Assembly (NCBI GenBank): GCA_015064665.1
Contig: SVRU01000005.1
Span: forward strand, 1-53,388
DNA length: 53,388 nt
Direction: 5' to 3'
Origin: Oscillospiraceae bacterium
GTDB lineage: Bacteria > Bacillota_A > Clostridia > Oscillospirales > CAG-272
This document shows, one piece after another, positions 49,864-53,388 of this stretch (its first letter is position 1; each line of letters opens with the position of its first letter). Position numbers and translations under genes: made by a program. The notes beneath the pieces are model-generated. The model made no database searches. It worked only from the letters and a program-made list of their open reading frames with translations, and was not told where the DNA came from.

Positions 49864-51612
49864 ATGAAAAGATGGTTTAAGTATGTAAAACCCTACTTGT
49901 CATCCTTTTTATTAGGACCCTTTGGTATGATAATTGAGGTTATAGGAGAAATGTTTATGCCTTTTCTTCTTGCTCAAATTATAAACAGCGGTGAGGCAGG
50001 CACGCTTTCGGTCGGAAAGAGTATAGGAATATCCGCAATTCTTATAGGAATTGTCCTTTTTATGATGGCGGGCGGTGTGTGCGGTGCTTACTTCGGTTCT
50101 AAGGCATCGGTCAATTTTGCTGCGGATTTGCGTAAGGATATTTATGTAAACGTCCAAAAATTTTCTTTTGCAAATATAGACAGATTTTCAACCGGCTCAC
50201 TCGTAACGAGAATGACGAACGATGTAACACAGATTCAGAATTTCGTCAATATGCTTTTGCGCATGGCGCTGAGAGCTCCGGGAATGCTTATCGGCGGAAT
50301 TATAATGGCAATAGTTCTTAAACCCACCCTCTCCGTCGTTCTAGCGGTAAGTATTCCTCTCATGTTGTTTATTATAGTTGCTCTGATAAGAATAGGCTTT
50401 CCTCGTTTTGGAATACTTCAGAAAAAAATAGATAAGTTAAATTCAACCGTAAGAGAAAATGTAACCAACGTCAGAGTTGTTAAATCATTCGTCAAAGAGG
50501 ATTATGAAATAGAAAAATTTAAGGAAGACAACGCTGACCTTAAAAACTCGGGCATGAGAGCAGTAAAGGTTATGATGTATATGGGTCCTGTAATGAATCT
50601 GTTTATGCATGCCTCGGTAATTGCTATAATATGGTTTGGCCACAAAATCGTTATTGACGAACAGACGCTTGTAGGCGGAATGCGAGTTGGTGACCTCAGT
50701 GCGTTTATTACTTATACAACACAGATACTTTCATCCTTAATGATGGTTACGATGCTGTTTATGACGTCGTCGCGCGCATTGGCATCCGGAAAGAGAATTT
50801 GCGAGGTGCTTGACGAAAAGCTTGATTTAAGCGATGAGCAAGCTTCAAACAAGGACAAAAAGGTTGAAATCGGAGAGGTTGAATTCAAAAACGTCAACTT
50901 CAGATATTATAAAAACAGTAACGATTTAGTTCTTGAAAACATTAATCTGAAAATTAAAGGCGGTTCAACCGTGGGAATAATAGGTTCGACGGGATGCGGA
51001 AAAACAACTCTTGTTTCTATGATTTCAAGACTTTACGACGTAGACGAGGGCGAGGTTCTTGTTGACGGCACTAACGTTAAGGATTATTCGCTAGTTAATC
51101 TTCGTGACGGAGTTGGAATAGTTCTGCAGCAAAACTTGCTCTTTTCCGGAACGATAGAGGAAAATTTGCGTTGGGGTAGTGAAGAAGCAAGTTTTGAGGA
51201 AATAAAAAAATATTCCGAGTATGCCGCTGCGGATAAATTTATTTCGAGTTTTAAAGACGGATATGATACTGTTATCGACAAAGCGGGAACTAACTTGTCG
51301 GGTGGACAGAAGCAGAGAGTATGTATTGCCAGAGCGCTTCTCAAAAATCCAAAGATTCTGATTCTTGATGACTCTACAAGCGCGGTTGATACAGCAACCG
51401 AAAGGCAGATAAAATACGCACTTTTAAACTCTTTGCCAAAGTGCACAAAAATAATTATAGCGCAGAGAATAAGCTCTGTACGCGATGCCGAGCAAATAAT
51501 CGTTATGAATGACGGAAAAATTACGGGAATAGGTACTCATGATGAACTGCTTGAAAATAACCCCGAGTATTCTGAAATATACTATTCTCAGATTGATAAA
51601 CAGGAGGCGTGA
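49864..51612 (+). CDS. Heterodimeric ABC exporter, subunit 1
   Basis: A 582-residue half transporter with six membrane helices (about 10-300) and an ATPase. Seen: GSTGCGKTTLVSMISRLYD (Walker A), LQQNLLFSGTIEENLRWG (Q-loop), LSGGQKQRVCIARALL (signature) and LILDDSTSAVD (Walker B). The catalytic Glu is Asp, the form seen in the degenerate site of heterodimeric exporters such as BmrCD and TM287/288. The H-loop has Gln (AQRISS) in place of His. The start is ATG at 49864 because the earlier TTG lies in the SD. It is coupled to marR and precedes subunit 2 by 3 nt. Confidence 0.93.
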   Translation: MKRWFKYVKPYLSSFLLGPFGMIIEVIGEMFMPFLLAQIINSGEAGTLSVGKSIGISAILIGIVLFMMAGGVCGAYFGSKASVNFAADLRKDIYVNVQKFSFANIDRFSTGSLVTRMTNDVTQIQNFVNMLLRMALRAPGMLIGGIIMAIVLKPTLSVVLAVSIPLMLFIIVALIRIGFPRFGILQKKIDKLNSTVRENVTNVRVVKSFVKEDYEIEKFKEDNADLKNSGMRAVKVMMYMGPVMNLFMHASVIAIIWFGHKIVIDEQTLVGGMRVGDLSAFITYTTQILSSLMMVTMLFMTSSRALASGKRICEVLDEKLDLSDEQASNKDKKVEIGEVEFKNVNFRYYKNSNDLVLENINLKIKGGSTVGIIGSTGCGKTTLVSMISRLYDVDEGEVLVDGTNVKDYSLVNLRDGVGIVLQQNLLFSGTIEENLRWGSEEASFEEIKKYSEYAAADKFISSFKDGYDTVIDKAGTNLSGGQKQRVCIARALLKNPKILILDDSTSAVDTATERQIKYALLNSLPKCTKIIIAQRISSVRDAEQIIVMNDGKITGIGTHDELLENNPEYSEIYYSQIDKQEA

Positions 51613-51615
51613 GTT

Positions 51616-53388
51616 ATGCCAAGATCTATTGAACAGTTAAAAAAACAGTATAACAGCAAATCTCACGGCGAGTCCTTGCGCGGCGGCCCCGGCGGCGGTC
51701 CTCCCAGAGGCAGACGCGCTAGCGGAAAGCCAAAAAATATGCGGGCAACAATAAGAAGACTTCTTTCATACGTTGGCAAATACAAGCTTAGGCTTATATC
51801 CGTTTTTGCCTGCATGGCATTGACAACTCTTGCTTCGCTTTGCGGAGGATACCTGATAGTTCCTGTAATAAACCGAATTACACTTGCCGTTGACCCGTCA
51901 GCAAAGCTTAATCCCAGTGCTACCGCAAGATTTGCAGACAAGGTAATAGGATCACTTGTTGAAACTCCTTTTATATCGTCAATAATGGGCAACACCGTGT
52001 CAACGGTTACCGTTTACGTATTTTGCGCTTTGCTTATACTTGGGCTTGTATATTTGATTTCCGTTGTGGGAAGTTACGTTCAGGCACGGCTTATGCTCTC
52101 TGTCTCTCAGAATTCAATACAAAGCATAAGAAACGATCTTTTTGAGAAACTGCAAAAGCTTCCTGTCAGATATTTCGACTCTCACCCGACGGGTGAAATT
52201 ATGAGCCGATTCACAAACGACGTTGATAATATCGATGTTATGCTGAATAACTCTCTTACCTCTATTGTAAGCGGTGTTATCAGCCTTGTCGGAACATTTA
52301 TATTTATGCTCACGACGAACGTATGGCTGACTCTTATAACCGTTGCATTTATTCCCCTGCTTGTGTTCTCAGCCGGATTTATTGCAAAACGTTCGGGTAA
52401 ATTTTATTCAGCTCAACAAGCTGCAATCGGTGCGGTTAACGGTTATATTGAAGAAACAATAAGCGGTCAGAAGGTTGTAAAGGTATTTAATCACGAGGAT
52501 GAGTGTATTACCGAAATGGATCTTATCAACGAGGATCTTCGTGACAAGCAACAAAAAGCTCAGTTTTGGGGCGGTGTAACAGGCCCGATTATGCACAACG
52601 TAAGTTTGATTTGCTATGCCGTTACTCTCGGTGTCGGCGGTATTTTGATGTGTGTTGCGGGATTTACTCCGGGTGAGCTTACCGCTTTTGCCAATTACTC
52701 GAAACAGTTCTCAATGCCTATAAATCAGCTTTCCATGCAGGTTTCGACACTTTTTGCGGCTCTTGCGGGCGCTGAACGCGTATTTAACGTTATGGATGAA
52801 ATTCCGGAAGAAGCAAGCGGGGAAGATTCCTACAAAGGAGAGATTTTTGGTGACGTAGTTATGAATGATGTGACGTTCGGTTACGTTGAAAACAAGGTTG
52901 TCCTCAAAAACATTTCTCTTTATGCTCATCCGGGACAAAAGATTGCGTTTGTAGGATCTACGGGTGCCGGAAAAACTACGATTACAAATCTTCTAAACCG
53001 TTTCTATGATATAAACGATGGAGAAATTCTGATTGACGGAAGACCTCTTAAAGCCTACGACCGCGATCATCTCAGAAAAAATATAGCAATGGTTCTTCAG
53101 GATACGCATCTGTTTACCGGTACGGTTATGGAGAATATAAGGTACGGCCGCTTTGATGCAACCGATGAAGAGGTAATAGAAGCCGCAAAAACGGCAAGTG
53201 CGCATAGCTTCATTATGCGTCTTGAAAACGGATATGAAACTTTGCTTGAGGGGGACGGCGCTAATCTTTCTCAGGGGCAGAGGCAGCTTTTGAATATTGC
53301 CAGAGCCGCACTCTCTAAAGCTCCGATACTTGTTCTTGATGAAGCGACCTCTTCGGTAGATACCCGAACCGAGCGTCATATAGAACAC
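51616..53388 (+). CDS. Heterodimeric ABC exporter, subunit 2 (cut by window end)
   Basis: Half transporter, 591 codons seen and open at the window end. The first 50 residues form a basic Gly/Pro-rich tail (SLRGGPGGGPPRGRR) before the membrane domain. Seen: FDSHPTGEIMSRFTNDVD, GSTGAGKTTITNLLNRFYD (Walker A), LQDTHLFTGTVMENIRYG, LSQGQRQLLNIARA (signature) and LVLDEATSSVDTRTE with the normal catalytic Glu. It is thus the ATP-hydrolysing partner of the upstream subunit with the Asp. ATG 51616 follows AGGAGG by nine bases. Only the last few residues after the D-loop region appear to be missing, including the H-loop. Confidence 0.95.
   Translation, partial: MPRSIEQLKKQYNSKSHGESLRGGPGGGPPRGRRASGKPKNMRATIRRLLSYVGKYKLRLISVFACMALTTLASLCGGYLIVPVINRITLAVDPSAKLNPSATARFADKVIGSLVETPFISSIMGNTVSTVTVYVFCALLILGLVYLISVVGSYVQARLMLSVSQNSIQSIRNDLFEKLQKLPVRYFDSHPTGEIMSRFTNDVDNIDVMLNNSLTSIVSGVISLVGTFIFMLTTNVWLTLITVAFIPLLVFSAGFIAKRSGKFYSAQQAAIGAVNGYIEETISGQKVVKVFNHEDECITEMDLINEDLRDKQQKAQFWGGVTGPIMHNVSLICYAVTLGVGGILMCVAGFTPGELTAFANYSKQFSMPINQLSMQVSTLFAALAGAERVFNVMDEIPEEASGEDSYKGEIFGDVVMNDVTFGYVENKVVLKNISLYAHPGQKIAFVGSTGAGKTTITNLLNRFYDINDGEILIDGRPLKAYDRDHLRKNIAMVLQDTHLFTGTVMENIRYGRFDATDEEVIEAAKTASAHSFIMRLENGYETLLEGDGANLSQGQRQLLNIARAALSKAPILVLDEATSSVDTRTERHIEH

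Overview
The window is a chromosomal segment of an AT-rich, low-GC Gram-positive bacterium, most likely an uncultured member of the Clostridia. The evidence is the division and cell-wall (dcw) cluster with a PASTA-domain penicillin-binding protein, a SAM-I riboswitch in front of metK, a pyrophosphate-dependent phosphofructokinase, MEP-pathway isoprenoid genes (ispD, ispE, ispF), an ECF transporter module followed by truA, strong SD-led starts and sigma-A-type promoters (TTGACA-N17-TATAAT). No rRNA, tRNA or CRISPR array was seen.

Layout. 1-945: an array of small palindromes and an IS200-type insertion sequence (tnpA only, hairpin ends, SD buried in an inverted repeat). 988-6237: a catabolic island with an amidohydrolase, a DeoR-family regulator, and a three-gene operon (class II aldolase, SorE-like sugar-phosphate dehydrogenase, unknown soluble protein). 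The regulator and the operon are read from overlapping promoters. 6361-7562: rpsF-ssb-rpsR on the minus strand. 7797-8678: ispE. 8823-15682: an apparent operon of a TerB_N/TerB_C protein, a BrxD-like (DUF2791) ATPase, an Lhr/BrxHI-like helicase, a methyltransferase and Hsp33. The first three genes resemble a DNA-processing or defence module without the other BREX genes, and are the most interesting part of the window. 15741-23881: an unknown gene, pfp, riboswitch-metK, a GH28-like protein, recD2, an MreB-like protein and an unlisted 38-residue membrane peptide.

23.9-24.36 kb holds no gene but contains inverted-repeat structure. 24365-36125 (minus strand) is the dcw cluster, read mraZ, rsmH, an FtsL-position protein, a SpoVD-type PBP, murE, murF, mraY, ftsW, murG, ftsZ. 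It has its own MraZ-box promoter and an internal terminator. murD, murC, murB, divIB and ftsA, frequent residents of such clusters, are absent here. 36354-38809: an unknown 112-residue protein, ispD, ispF and rpe, with an unexplained structured stretch between ispF and rpe. 38884-41565: ruvB, ruvA and DUF951 (minus strand) diverge from ruvC (plus strand). 41567-48772: a methyltransferase, ecfA1-ecfA2-ecfT, truA, a class A PBP and a YgjP-type metallopeptidase. 48786-53388: a convergent NUDIX hydrolase, then a MarR-controlled heterodimeric ABC exporter whose second subunit runs off the window end.

Most genes are housekeeping: peptidoglycan precursor synthesis and septation (dcw cluster, PBPs), recombination and repair (ruvABC, recD2, ssb), isoprenoid precursors (ispDEF, whose products also feed the lipid carrier used by mraY and murG), translation (rpsF, rpsR, rsmH, truA) and central sugar metabolism (pfp, rpe, aldolase). 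All family names come from reading the translations, without database searches.
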